64,000 nt of DNA, taken from the NCBI RefSeq assembly GCF_026409565.1, contig NZ_CP112881.1, positions 2,341,501 through 2,405,500 on the forward strand, read 5' to 3'. A program made the position numbers and the translations under genes. Every line of letters begins with the position of its first letter. The stretch's first letter is position 1. The stretch is from Sneathiella aquimaris (GTDB lineage: Bacteria; Pseudomonadota; Alphaproteobacteria; Sneathiellales; Sneathiellaceae). This document shows, piece after piece, positions 8,608 through 16,865 of this stretch. The notes beneath the pieces were generated by a model. The model saw only the letters and a program-made list of their open reading frames with translations. It ran no database searches and was not told where the DNA came from.

Positions 8608-9743
8608 TTTAATGCTTCCAATTCTGCCAGTATCGCATCTGTGTCCGCGCCTAAAACCGGTACATCCAACCCTTCCCCAATTCCTCTTCCGTCCATTTCA
8701 AGGGGCAAGGCCGGACTTCTGAATATGTTGCCATCGGAATTGACAGATGAAACAAGGCCCCCCTCGCGCAATACATGAGGATCGTTAAACAGATCTTCCG
8801 GGCTGTTTATTTTCGCAAAAGGAATGCTCAGCTGATCCAGTTTCGACACAAGATCCCCGGCGTTTATTGTGGCGATCGTCTTTGCCACAACAGGAATTGT
8901 CCACGCCCGTGCTTCAATACGATCCGTCGCCGTTTTCAGCCGTTCGTCTTCCAGTAATTCGTGAAGGTCGTAACTTTCACAAAATGTTTGCCAATGTCCG
9001 TCCGTTACAACGCCGATGAAAATTTTCTGATCATCCGCCGTTGTGAAAATATCATAAACAGGCCACGCATGGGTTCTTTGCGGCATTGGTGTTGAAGGAA
9101 CACCGGTCATGTCAAACTGCACCATGTGCTGGGCAACCATGAACAGGCAATTTTCAAACAATCCGATGCGAATATTCTTCCCTTTACCGGTCTTTTCCCG
9201 CTCCCATAATGCGGAAAGGATACCGATCACGCCGAACATTCCGCCCATGATATCGTTCGCGGAAGAGCCAACCCTCAATGGGCGCTCTCTGGATCCTGTC
9301 ATCATGGCGAGCCCAGACATCATCTGAACCACTTCGTCCAGCGCGGGCCGATGTTCATAAGGCCCTGACAGGAACCCTTTATGCCCGGCGATGATCAGTT
9401 CGGGGAATTTTTCCTGAAGAAGCTCAGGGTCCAAGCCCTGCTTTGCCAGCAAGCCGTCTTTGAAATTCTCCAAAAACACATCGGCAGTCCCAAGAAGCGC
9501 CTGAAAAGTCGCTTGGTCTTTTTCAGTATTCAGGTCCAGAACAACACTTTTCTTTCCTCTGTTAAACAAAGGAAAAAAGGAAGTTCCCATACCCCTCAAG
9601 TCACGTGTTTTGTCCCCTTTGGCGGGCTCAACCTTGATCACTTCCGCCCCAAGCTGGACAAGGATCATACCGCATGCAGGTCCCATAACCATATGGCTCA
9701 TTTCGACGACACGAATGCCGGCAAGTGGAAGGGGTGACGTCAT
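8604..9743 (-). CDS. CaiB/BaiF (family III) CoA-transferase
   Basis: 379 residues, normal length for family III CoA-transferases. 'LAGIRVVEMSHMVMGPACGMILVQLGAEVIKVEP' opens the protein as in formyl-CoA transferase. 'RDLRGMGTSFFPLFNRGKKSVVLDL' and 'FLENFKDGLLAKQGL' follow, and the Asp in 'VGSSANDIMGGMFG' near residue 168 aligns with the catalytic nucleophile. It moves CoA between organic acids. First gene of the minus-strand operon with the lyase and TRAP genes, it probably activates the imported acid with succinyl-CoA or acetyl-CoA. The operon promoter lies in the 109-bp gap shared with the divergent LysR gene. Confidence 0.92.
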   Translation of the reverse strand: MTSPLPLAGIRVVEMSHMVMGPACGMILVQLGAEVIKVEPAKGDKTRDLRGMGTSFFPLFNRGKKSVVLDLNTEKDQATFQALLGTADVFLENFKDGLLAKQGLDPELLQEKFPELIIAGHKGFLSGPYEHRPALDEVVQMMSGLAMMTGSRERPLRVGSSANDIMGGMFGVIGILSALWEREKTGKGKNIRIGLFENCLFMVAQHMVQFDMTGVPSTPMPQRTHAWPVYDIFTTADDQKIFIGVVTDGHWQTFCESYDLHELLEDERLKTATDRIEARAWTIPVVAKTIATINAGDLVSKLDQLSIPFAKINSPEDLFNDPHVLREGGLVSSVNSDGNIFRSPALPLEMDGRGIGEGLDVPVLGADTDAILAELEALK

Positions 9744-9778
9744 AAGAGAACTCTACCTGATTAAGGAAATTTATATCA

Positions 9779-9789
9779 AATAGCCTATT
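9779..9789. promoter_or_regulatory. Short palindrome in the LysR / CoA-transferase divergent promoter region
   Basis: An 11-bp palindrome (AATAGCCTATT) lies 36 bp from the CoA-transferase start and 64 bp from the LysR start, in the only gap that can hold both promoters. It is a plausible regulator site but is short, and a clear T-N11-A LysR box was not identified. Confidence 0.3.
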
Positions 9790-9852
9790 GCCAGACACGC
9801 CTTCTTAAAAATATAATCTTTTGAACAATACGTTCTAATTTTTAGATATCAT

Positions 9853-10782
9853 ATGAATATTCGCCAACTTACCTATTATATTGCCATTTTTGAGCAGAAA
9901 AATCTTTCAAGGGCTGCCAGTCATTGCAATGTCGCACAATCCGCGATCAGCCATCACCTGGCCAATCTTGAAGAAAATCTGGGTGTTACGCTATTCACCC
10001 GGAAACCAAGAGGCATGGAACCAACCGCCGCCGGGATCAAGCTGTACGATCATGCAAAAATGATCCTGAAGGCAGTAAAGTCGGCCGAACAGGATATACG
10101 CGGCCAGTCTGATGCAATCGCTGGCGAAATTGCAATTGGATTACCGTTCACTGTCATGAAGGCCGTCGGACTTCCATTTATGAAGGCGGTTCTGCGGGAC
10201 TATCCTGATGTGCGTCTGTCGATTGTGGAAAGCCTCTCAGGCGGTACTTTCGCGAACCTTCTTTCGTCAGAAGTAGATATCGCCCTGTTTTACAACCCTC
10301 AAAAGGATGACCGTGTGACGTCCCGTCAAATCCTGGCTGAGGAAGTGTTATGCGTTGGCAAACACTCGATTATTGGCGCATCTGACACCGTTCTTACCTT
10401 TGATGATCTCGTTAAATTCCCCATACTATTGCTCCGTCAAGGTGTCTCTGTTCGGGCTGTTGTTGACCGACCCAGCATCCTGAACCGGCTGGAAGCGCAA
10501 GTCCCAATCCATCTGAATTCTGTAAACGGAATAACGACAGGGTTGCTTGCCGGGCTGGGATGTACGCTTGCACCGCATGTTTTTGTCTCTGACTATCTAA
10601 AATCCGGTGAATTGCATGCCCGCCCGATCGAGGGCCCTCTTGTCAATCGGCGGCTGTTCATTGGACAGTTAAAAGACAGACCTGCAACCCGACTGGTTGA
10701 GGCCATGACAGATCTCCTGTTATCCCTGATTGCCGAAGAGGTGAATTCAGGACGGTGGCAGGCCGAAAGCAATCTGGGATAA
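9853..10782 (+). CDS. LysR-type regulator of the TRAP/CoA catabolic operon
   Basis: 309 residues with a standard N-terminal winged helix ('MNIRQLTYYIAIFEQKNLSRAASHCNVAQSAISHHLANLEENLGVTLF') and a full effector domain. It resembles the Nac/CynR-like branch ('IAGEIAIGLPFTVMKAVGLPFMKAVLRDYPDVRLSIVE'). It is transcribed away from the CoA-transferase/lyase/TRAP operon, the usual arrangement for a LysR activator of a catabolic operon, so the imported acid or its CoA ester is the likely effector. Confidence 0.9.
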   Translation: MNIRQLTYYIAIFEQKNLSRAASHCNVAQSAISHHLANLEENLGVTLFTRKPRGMEPTAAGIKLYDHAKMILKAVKSAEQDIRGQSDAIAGEIAIGLPFTVMKAVGLPFMKAVLRDYPDVRLSIVESLSGGTFANLLSSEVDIALFYNPQKDDRVTSRQILAEEVLCVGKHSIIGASDTVLTFDDLVKFPILLLRQGVSVRAVVDRPSILNRLEAQVPIHLNSVNGITTGLLAGLGCTLAPHVFVSDYLKSGELHARPIEGPLVNRRLFIGQLKDRPATRLVEAMTDLLLSLIAEEVNSGRWQAESNLG

Positions 10783-10850
10783 CAGTTTTTATTGGATACT
10801 GCCACGCGGATGGTGATAGCATTTTTACTCAACAGGCAAGGGAGAATAGC

Positions 10851-11258
10851 ATGACAATCACAGGACGATGTTATTGCGGGGAATTGACGTATCGGGTTGA
10901 AAGCGAACCGATTATGAAAGGAAACTGCCATTGCCGGGAATGTCAGTATTTTTCAGGCGGCCACCCAAACGCATTTCTTGTTATGTCGGACAGCACTTTC
11001 CAATACACAAAAGGGAAACCTAAGACTTTCACCCGTTCTGATCTGGAAAAACCCAGAACACGTGAGTTTTGTAGCAACTGCGGGACACATATTTGCACAA
11101 AATCAGAATTTCGGCCGGGCGCAATCGTTTTAAAGGCCGGCACACTGGACGATATGTCGCTTTTCGATAAACCAGACATGGCAATCTTTACGATCGATAA
11201 GCAACCCTTTCATCATCTGGATGCCGATGTGCCATCCTATGAAAGAATGAAGCCCTGA
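10851..11258 (+). CDS. GFA-fold (glutathione-dependent formaldehyde-activating enzyme-like) zinc protein
   Basis: The ATG at 10851, preceded by GGGAG, gives 135 residues; upstream in-frame codons overlap the LysR gene. Zinc-binding cysteines are clear: 'GRCYCGEL' at about 5-12, 'GNCHCRECQYFSG' at about 24-36, and 'EFCSNCGTH' at about 81-89. This is the CENP-V/GFA fold. Named after glutathione-dependent formaldehyde-activating enzyme, most members have no proven reaction. It follows the LysR gene by 68 bp and converges with the XRE-cupin gene 2 bp away. Confidence 0.88.
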   Translation: MTITGRCYCGELTYRVESEPIMKGNCHCRECQYFSGGHPNAFLVMSDSTFQYTKGKPKTFTRSDLEKPRTREFCSNCGTHICTKSEFRPGAIVLKAGTLDDMSLFDKPDMAIFTIDKQPFHHLDADVPSYERMKP

Positions 11259-11260
11259 AA

Positions 11261-11833
11261 TCACGGATCGCCGGGATCATTGATAACGGTTAGGACCACA
11301 GCCTCATTCGCTGAACCATTCCGATATCCGTGTGGTTGGTCGCCATGCAGACGAATGGACTGACCTGCCGTTAATGGATGCCAGGTATTTTCCGACAAAA
11401 CTTCCAGCCCGCCATTTATAACGGTCAGAATTTCGACAACCCCTGCCTTATGAGGCTCAGACAATCGTTCATACCCTGCTGGGAATGTGAGCTCGAAATA
11501 CTCAAACTGTAACGTTGGATCATAGGGAAAAAGTGGTGCCACCAACATCGTATCATCCGCGATCTGCCGGCGCAAAGCATTTGCATCCCGAATAACAGTA
11601 CCCGCCTCCCCGATAGGGGTGGATACTGGTTCCAGCAAAGACGAGAGCGACAGATCAAACCCCTTCACAATCTTCCATAAAGTTGCAATGGTTGGACTGG
11701 ACTCTCCCCGCTCGATTTGACCGAGCATTGCCTTGCTCACACCCGTTTTTTCAGCAGCCTGGCTTAAACTCCACTTTTTCTGCTGACGAAACCATTTTAC
11801 ATTTTTCGCAATATGTTCAGTTGGATTTATCAC
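11261..11833 (-). CDS. XRE-family regulator with C-terminal cupin domain (SutR/YdcN-like)
   Basis: 190 residues. The HTH occupies about 9-63 ('KNVKWFRQQKKWSLSQAAEKTGVSKAMLGQIERGESSPTIATLWKI'), and a cupin effector domain follows (about 105-188, with 'EPHKAGVVEILTVINGGLEV' and 'GDQPHGYRNGS'). It diverges from a BenE-family transporter gene. This pairing also occurs in Escherichia coli (ydcN/sutR beside ydcO, from general knowledge), which suggests an old regulator-transporter partnership. It probably represses or tunes benE and itself through the repeats at 11880-11930. Confidence 0.87.
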   Translation of the reverse strand: MINPTEHIAKNVKWFRQQKKWSLSQAAEKTGVSKAMLGQIERGESSPTIATLWKIVKGFDLSLSSLLEPVSTPIGEAGTVIRDANALRRQIADDTMLVAPLFPYDPTLQFEYFELTFPAGYERLSEPHKAGVVEILTVINGGLEVLSENTWHPLTAGQSIRLHGDQPHGYRNGSANEAVVLTVINDPGDP

Positions 11834-11879
11834 TTTATTTCCCAGAGTCCCACACCATCCACTTATTCACAAAATACTT

Positions 11880-11930
11880 GTGCGCTATAACGCACGAATG
11901 TTATAGAGTGACCTGGACGTTATAACGCAC
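11880..11930. promoter_or_regulatory. Candidate operators in the XRE-cupin / benE divergent region
   Basis: The 10-mer TATAACGCAC occurs twice in the same orientation (11886-11895 and 11921-11930), 35 bp apart. Each copy is part of a near-palindrome: GTGCGCTATAACGCAC at 11880-11895 and GTTATAAC extended to CGTTATAACGCAC at 11918-11930. A related TGTTATAG lies between them at 11899-11906. Their place in the 153-bp divergent gap suggests cooperative binding by the XRE-cupin protein. Confidence 0.55.
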
Positions 11931-11986
11931 AACACAATCGCAGGTCCAGCCCATCTGTCTGATCTGATTTACACAAAGGATCCGAA

Positions 11987-13150
11987 ATGCTGAAATATTT
12001 CTCGCTTCCTCATATTTCTGCAGGGTTTGTATCCATACTGGTAGGATATAGCAGTGCGGCGGCGATTGTGTTTCAGGCAGCAGCTGCCGGCGGCGCATCA
12101 CCTGAAGAAATTGGCTCATGGATGTGGGCATTGGGCATCGGACTGGGTTTAAACTGCATTCTATTATCGCTTTGGTTTAAAACGCCAATCGTAACCGCCT
12201 GGTCCACCCCAGGGGCCGCCCTGTTGGTTACAAGTCTTCCCGGCATTCCTATGGCAGAGGCCATCGGGGCTTTTCTTTTCTGTTCTGCCTTGATCACCCT
12301 TTGCGGAATCACAGGCTGGTTTGAAAAAATCATGCAAATCGTCCCGCAGTCCCTCGCCTCCGCCATGCTGGGTGGGGTATTGCTTCGATTTGGTCTGGAC
12401 ACATTTATCGCCATGCAAAGCGAGTTCACTTTGGTGTTTCTAATGCTGTGCGCTTATGTACTTGGAAAACTGTTCTTGCCAAGATACTTGATCCCGCTGA
12501 CCTTTCTCGTTGGCATCTTATATGCGTTTGGTATTGACCTCATGACATCAATTCCCATGCATCTGAGTTTGACACCCCCCATCTTTGTCTTTCCCCAGTT
12601 CAACATAACAACACTCATTGGTATTGGCATTCCGCTCTTTATGGTCACGATGGCCTCACAAAATGTGCCCGGACTTGCCGTCTTAAGGGCTCACGGATAC
12701 AAAACACCGGCCTCCCCATTGATCACATGGACCGGAATTACAGGCCTTGTTCTGGCCCCATTTGGTGGTTTTGCCTTCAACCTTGCTGCCATTACGGCAG
12801 CGATCTGTATGGGGCATGTTGTCGATCCCGACCCGACTAAACGCTATCGTGCCGCCATCTGGGCAGGCGTATTCTACATACTGCTCGGACTATTCGGGGG
12901 AACTGTCGCGAGTCTCTTTACGATCTTCCCGAAAGAGCTTGTCATGAGTATCGCTGGCTTGGCGTTGCTGGGGACCATTGCCAACAGCCTTAAAACAGCA
13001 ATGGACGAAGAACAGGAAAGAGAAGCTGCCATCCTGACCTTTGCCATGACAGCGTCAGGTGTGACGCTGCTGGGCATTGGAGCCCCCTTTTGGGCACTGC
13101 TCTTTGGAATGGCACTGCATTTTACGATGCGCAGACGGCACACGGCCTAA
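11987..13150 (+). CDS. benE: BenE-family membrane transporter
   Basis: 387 residues with about 11-12 membrane segments. Family features: 'HISAGFVSILVGYSSAAAIVFQAAAAGGAS' at the start, 'TAWSTPGAALLVTSLPG' near 66-82, and 'APFGGFAFNLAAITAAICMGHVVDPDPTKRYRAAI' near 255-290. BenE proteins are proton-coupled benzoate carriers in soil bacteria, but many homologues (such as E. coli YdcO) have no proven substrate. No benzoate-degrading gene lies nearby, so the cargo here is open. It converges with the transglutaminase-like gene at a 7-bp gap. Confidence 0.88.
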   Translation: MLKYFSLPHISAGFVSILVGYSSAAAIVFQAAAAGGASPEEIGSWMWALGIGLGLNCILLSLWFKTPIVTAWSTPGAALLVTSLPGIPMAEAIGAFLFCSALITLCGITGWFEKIMQIVPQSLASAMLGGVLLRFGLDTFIAMQSEFTLVFLMLCAYVLGKLFLPRYLIPLTFLVGILYAFGIDLMTSIPMHLSLTPPIFVFPQFNITTLIGIGIPLFMVTMASQNVPGLAVLRAHGYKTPASPLITWTGITGLVLAPFGGFAFNLAAITAAICMGHVVDPDPTKRYRAAIWAGVFYILLGLFGGTVASLFTIFPKELVMSIAGLALLGTIANSLKTAMDEEQEREAAILTFAMTASGVTLLGIGAPFWALLFGMALHFTMRRRHTA

Positions 13151-13157
13151 ATAACAA

Positions 13158-13856
13158 TCAGGCAGAAAAGCCCGGATCATTTGCTTCGCGGGCCCCGCTT
13201 GCCGTTTTATGTTTCAGTTTGGGGTAAAGCTCGGCTAGATCGCTTAATATGCCTTCAATTGGCGGCTCTTCAAATATGCCCCGGTCCTTCACATATTCCA
13301 TATGCTGTCGTTTTTCAGCATCAAATTCATGAAACAGAGCATCAGATTGACCATCAAATTCAATCGGTTGAACACCAAAGCGGTCACAAAGCTCCTTATT
13401 AAAGGTTGGTGTGACTTTGTATACCTTGCCGTCAAGTTTCAAAGCGACAAACCCATGATAGGAAAATAGATCGGTTTCCATTAATTCCGCCAATTTTGGC
13501 GTATTAAGATGATTTTGCACATCTGCAAAGCCGACAGCCGCCGGTATCCCAATAGAGCGCAGCGCTGCCGTTAATAAAATCGCCTTGGGAACACAATACA
13601 CCGCTGGCTGCTGTGCAATATAACTGGCCTTATATGTCGGGGCGTCGAACGTCATCTGATACGGATCATATCGTAAATCGTCACGAACCGCTTTAAACAG
13701 GATGATCGCCTTTTCTGTTTCAGAGGCGTTTTCATGGCCGCTTAACGCTTTCGCCACAAACGCCTGCACTGAGGGGCTTTCATAATCCAGATATGCATTG
13801 GATGTTATCCAGTCACTCTCCAGGTCCTGCGCCGGTATACCCGTCAGATCTCTCAT
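13158..13856 (-). CDS. Transglutaminase-like cysteine-protease-fold protein
   Basis: 232 residues with the transglutaminase core: Cys near residue 88 ('AVYCVPKAILLTAALRSIGIPA') and His near 134 ('YHGFVALKLDGK'). The third position, usually Asp in 'DPT', reads 'VTPTFN' here, so an Asn may stand in for Asp or the site may be altered. This looks like a bacterial subfamily rather than decay. A good ribosome-binding site (GAGGG) precedes the ATG. The protein has no signal peptide and is probably cytoplasmic. The function is not known. Confidence 0.8.
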   Translation of the reverse strand: MRDLTGIPAQDLESDWITSNAYLDYESPSVQAFVAKALSGHENASETEKAIILFKAVRDDLRYDPYQMTFDAPTYKASYIAQQPAVYCVPKAILLTAALRSIGIPAAVGFADVQNHLNTPKLAELMETDLFSYHGFVALKLDGKVYKVTPTFNKELCDRFGVQPIEFDGQSDALFHEFDAEKRQHMEYVKDRGIFEEPPIEGILSDLAELYPKLKHKTASGAREANDPGFSA

Positions 13857-13930
13857 TTTACCCTCATTCCATCATTTTCCACCAATTATGAAACAGGTGT
13901 TGCCTGTGTCAAGCAACACCTGAAAGACAA

Positions 13931-14566
13931 TTAATCAGCTTTCTGTGCAAAGGAGTATTCGCCCCCTTTTTCCAGCGCTTTCAAATAGGCTGGACGGGAT
14001 TGGATCCGCGCAACAAAGTCAGCAATCGCAGGAAAGGCGGCTGCGGCGCCGCGTGCATTTGCAGCCTCCAGCGGAAAGGACATCATAAAATCGGCACCGG
14101 TCAGGCTATTCCCAATAAAGAACTCCCGCCCCTGCAAATGTTTGTTGATGAAACCAAAATGGTTCATCGTTTCACTGTCAATGCGCGGATTTAACGGCGC
14201 GGCAGCGTCGCCCAGACGACTTGTGTATAAACGCAGCAACAACGGCAACATGGCCGAGCCTTCAGCATAATGAAGCCATTCAACATAATGTGGGTAATCA
14301 GCGCTATCCTGTGCTGGCTCGAATTTTCCATTTCCATAACGGCGAATAAGATATTCAGTAATTGCACCGGATTCATGCAGCAGCAAATCACCATCTTCCA
14401 TAAGCGGTGATTTCCCTAACGGATGCACAGCTTTTAATGTTTCCGGCGCCAGGCGAGTTTCAAGATCCCTCATATACGGGACAACTTCATAATCGACGCC
14501 CATTTCCTCTAAAAGCCAAAGTATCCGCTGAGAACGCGAGTCATTTAAATGATGAATTTTGATCAC
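13931..14566 (-). CDS. Glutathione S-transferase, MarR-divergent copy 1
   Basis: The likely start is the GTG at 14566: AAGGA sits 7 nt upstream and the protein then begins 'VIKIHHLNDSRSQRILWLLEE' like other GSTs. The upstream frame to 14641 has no such signal. 211 residues: a thioredoxin-fold N-terminal domain with Ser in 'NDSRSQR' and 'HPLGKSPLMEDGDLLLHESGAITEYL' (glutathione-binding Pro-Leu and Glu-Ser), then an all-helical C-terminal domain from about 90. It resembles the GST at 15194-15865 across the MarR gene. Role: conjugation or removal of electrophiles in the cytoplasm. Confidence 0.9.
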   Translation of the reverse strand: MIKIHHLNDSRSQRILWLLEEMGVDYEVVPYMRDLETRLAPETLKAVHPLGKSPLMEDGDLLLHESGAITEYLIRRYGNGKFEPAQDSADYPHYVEWLHYAEGSAMLPLLLRLYTSRLGDAAAPLNPRIDSETMNHFGFINKHLQGREFFIGNSLTGADFMMSFPLEAANARGAAAAFPAIADFVARIQSRPAYLKALEKGGEYSFAQKAD

Positions 14567-14651
14567 GGTTTTTTCCTTATTTAGTCTCTGACAAGAGGAC
14601 ATATTTTTTTGTATATCTGTAGGAGCCGACAGCCTGGCCATGGGCTTCAGT

Positions 14652-14690
14652 AATTATATATCATGGAATTAAATTTCATGATATATAATT
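14652..14690. promoter_or_regulatory. 39-bp near-perfect palindrome, probable MarR operator
   Basis: Bases 14652-14690 form a palindrome centred on 14671 with a single mismatched pair (14666/14676). The 14-bp outer arms begin AATTATATATCATG. It lies between the GTG of the GST (14566) and the ATG of the MarR gene (14741). Long AT-rich palindromes are classical MarR-family operators, and this placement would let one bound dimer pair control both directions. Confidence 0.75.
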
Positions 14691-14740
14691 GTGCAAGTGG
14701 GATGGACAGCCATCTTGCTGCCCGTTCATTGGAGAGAGAT

Positions 14741-15172
14741 ATGGCGAATAAGTCATTGGTTATTGAGTCAGAAATGGCGCTGGAACAAAAGGTGCTGACC
14801 TTGATCGGCTGTATTGCTCATGAACAAAAGGCAAGCCTTGAACGCCTGATCGCACCAATGCGCCTATCACTACTGCAGTTGAATATTCTGCATACTCTGG
14901 ACAAATCCTCGACCGGCAGGCTGACTGTCAACCAGTTAAAGGCGGCCATGTTTGATGAAAACGCGAATGTGTCACGTACGCTGAATAAACTAGGCGAAAA
15001 CGGCTTAATCTCTAAAGAACGCTGCCTGACCGATCAGAGAACCGTTTATGTATCCATTACACCAAACGGCCGAAAAGCGCATAGAGATGCGGACAAGTCT
15101 CTACTGACCCACTCGACCGGCTTAGATCAAAACGATTTGCAAACCCTTTATACCATTCTGAAAAAATTATAA
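14741..15172 (+). CDS. MarR-family transcriptional regulator
   Basis: The ATG at 14741 has GGAGAGAG immediately upstream, and upstream in-frame Met codons fall in or next to the operator palindrome, so the protein is 143 residues. The winged helix is clear: 'LTVNQLKAAMFDENANVSRTLNKLGENGLISKERCLTDQRTVYVSITPNGRKAHRDAD'. MarR proteins repress detoxification genes until a small ligand or oxidised Cys releases them. It is flanked by two related GST genes, one divergent and one 21 bp downstream, so it likely controls both. Confidence 0.9.
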   Translation: MANKSLVIESEMALEQKVLTLIGCIAHEQKASLERLIAPMRLSLLQLNILHTLDKSSTGRLTVNQLKAAMFDENANVSRTLNKLGENGLISKERCLTDQRTVYVSITPNGRKAHRDADKSLLTHSTGLDQNDLQTLYTILKKL

Positions 15173-15193
15173 CCGATCAGCAAAGGATCCCAA

Positions 15194-15865
15194 ATGCTGT
15201 CTGTACATCACTTGGAAAATTCCCAATCCATTCGGGTTGTCTGGCTTCTTGAAGAATTAGGTGTTGAGTATCGCTTAAAAACCTACAAACGTTGCGGCCC
15301 CCATGATCTTGCGCCAGAAGACTATAAACAATTGCACCCGCTTGGTACCTCTCCTACCATTTCAGATGGTGATCTCGTGCTGGCAGAAACAAATGCCATC
15401 ATCGACTATATTCTGGATAAATACCCGGAAAGCAGTCTTCGTCCCAAAGCAAGCGCCACGGATCGAGCAGACTACCTTTTCTGGTTACACTCTGCACAAG
15501 GAACGCTAACGCCCCTTCTCATTGATCTGCTCATTTTCAAACGGGTCATCACGGGTGTACCCTTTTTTATCCGCCCGATTGCCAAAATGATCGCCGGGCA
15601 AGTAAAAGCATCCTTCATCGAGCCCCGCCTTTACCGCATTTTGGGATATATGGAAAAAACGCTGGAGAAGCGGACCTGGTTGGCAGGCAACCAGTTCACA
15701 GCGGCCGACATTGTCATGGGCTACTGTCTGGAAGTCGCTGAAGTACGGGTCGGATTTGAAAATAGGTTTCCCCACATAGCTGATTTTCTAACAAGGATAC
15801 GAGAGCGCCCGGCCTACAAAGTGGCGATTTCAAAAACCGGTAAATTTACACCCCTTCTGGATTGA
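15194..15865 (+). CDS. Glutathione S-transferase, MarR-linked copy 2
   Basis: 223 residues. The N-terminal thioredoxin fold opens 'HHLENSQSIRVVWLLEELGVEYRL', parallel to the opening of the divergent GST. 'LHPLGTSPTISDGDLVLAETNAIIDYIL' is the glutathione-binding segment. The C-terminal helical domain contains 'FTAADIVMGYCLEVAEVR', the conserved N-capping box. It sits 21 bp after the MarR gene with AAAGGATCC before the ATG, so they are co-transcribed. The two GSTs look like diverged paralogues around their own regulator. The substrate is unknown. Confidence 0.9.
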   Translation: MLSVHHLENSQSIRVVWLLEELGVEYRLKTYKRCGPHDLAPEDYKQLHPLGTSPTISDGDLVLAETNAIIDYILDKYPESSLRPKASATDRADYLFWLHSAQGTLTPLLIDLLIFKRVITGVPFFIRPIAKMIAGQVKASFIEPRLYRILGYMEKTLEKRTWLAGNQFTAADIVMGYCLEVAEVRVGFENRFPHIADFLTRIRERPAYKVAISKTGKFTPLLD

Positions 15866-15894
15866 AACCGCCAAGTTTACAAAATTTGAACTCC

Positions 15895-16806
15895 TTAAAT
15901 TGGGTTTTTCTGCATAAAACGGATCATGACATTGGCAATTTCAGGCCCTTGATCTTCCTGCAGAAAATGCCCGCCATTTTGGATGGTGACATGGTCCTGT
16001 CCTGCGGCGCCGGGGATCAATTTCTGTAAAATGCGATCCCCACCGCGTGTGATAGGGTCCTGATCACTGAAGGTTGTCAAAAAGGGCTTATCCCATGCCT
16101 TCAACACCTCCCAGGCATCGCGATTTGCCTGAGATTCCGGATTGTCCGGAGATGATGGGACCAACAAAGGGAATTGACGCGCCCCTTCCTTATACCGCTC
16201 CTCAGGATAAGGGGCGTTATACCCGGCGACAACATCCTCGGAAAGATCAGAAACTGTCGCACCCTTGATAATTCCCCCAGCTGGAAATTCAGGTACTGTT
16301 TGGGAAAAATCCTGCCACTTGAAAAAGGCTTCAGATGGTTTTTGATCGCCGGTGGGCAAAAACGTATTTCCAGCAACAACGCGCGCAAATCTATCCGGCC
16401 GTGCCGCCACCAAACGTAAACCTATTAAACCGCCCCAGTCTTGACAGAACAGAGTAACGTCCGAGATCAACAGCTGATCAAAAGCGTCAAGCATCCATGC
16501 AACATGACGCGCATAGGTATAATCTTTACGGTCGGCAGGCTTGTCAGATCGCCCAAAGCCGATGAGGTCAGGAGCGATCACCCGATATCCCGCATCAACA
16601 AACACGGGGATCATTGTCCGGTAAAGATAGGACCAAGACGGCTCGCCATGCATCAGAAGAATTACGTCCCCATCTGGTGCGCCCTCGTCCACATAATGCA
16701 GTCTTAGCTGTCCGCCTTCAGTATCATCAATCATCAGATAGTGCGGCTTGTATGAATAGCCGGATAGAGTGTCGAAACAACTGTCCGGCGTCCTGAGCGC
16801 GTGCAT
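15895..16806 (-). CDS. Haloalkane dehalogenase, subfamily I (DhlA/DhmA-like)
   Basis: The ATG at 16806 has GGAGG 8 nt upstream, giving 303 residues. Alpha/beta hydrolase with oxyanion 'HGEPSWSYLYR' and nucleophile 'QDWGG' (Asp about 123, as in DhlA Asp124). The adjacent Trp124 and Trp164 ('FFKWQDF') fit the halide-binding Trp pair. The acid is Asp about 250 ('SDQDP') and the base His about 280 ('NGGHFLQED'). All parts of the subfamily I pentad are present. The enzyme hydrolyses carbon-halogen bonds to alcohol plus halide. It is last in a GST / flavin-ferredoxin fusion / TetR / dehalogenase run, which suggests a halogenated or electrophilic substrate. Confidence 0.88.
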   Translation of the reverse strand: MHALRTPDSCFDTLSGYSYKPHYLMIDDTEGGQLRLHYVDEGAPDGDVILLMHGEPSWSYLYRTMIPVFVDAGYRVIAPDLIGFGRSDKPADRKDYTYARHVAWMLDAFDQLLISDVTLFCQDWGGLIGLRLVAARPDRFARVVAGNTFLPTGDQKPSEAFFKWQDFSQTVPEFPAGGIIKGATVSDLSEDVVAGYNAPYPEERYKEGARQFPLLVPSSPDNPESQANRDAWEVLKAWDKPFLTTFSDQDPITRGGDRILQKLIPGAAGQDHVTIQNGGHFLQEDQGPEIANVMIRFMQKNPI

Positions 16807-16865
16807 AACATCCTCCATTTTAAAGTAACCGTTCTAAAATACGGCAAAAAATTTTCTTATTGATT

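Noticed and set aside
13158-13856. Treating the missing Asp of the transglutaminase-like protein as a sign of decay
   Set aside because: The gene is intact with a good start, and the 'TPTFN' form may be normal for its subfamily, so this is noted but not claimed as a finding.
14663-14740. Longer MarR reading starting at 14663
   Set aside because: That start lies inside the 39-bp palindrome and lacks a ribosome-binding site, whereas the ATG at 14741 follows GGAGAGAG.
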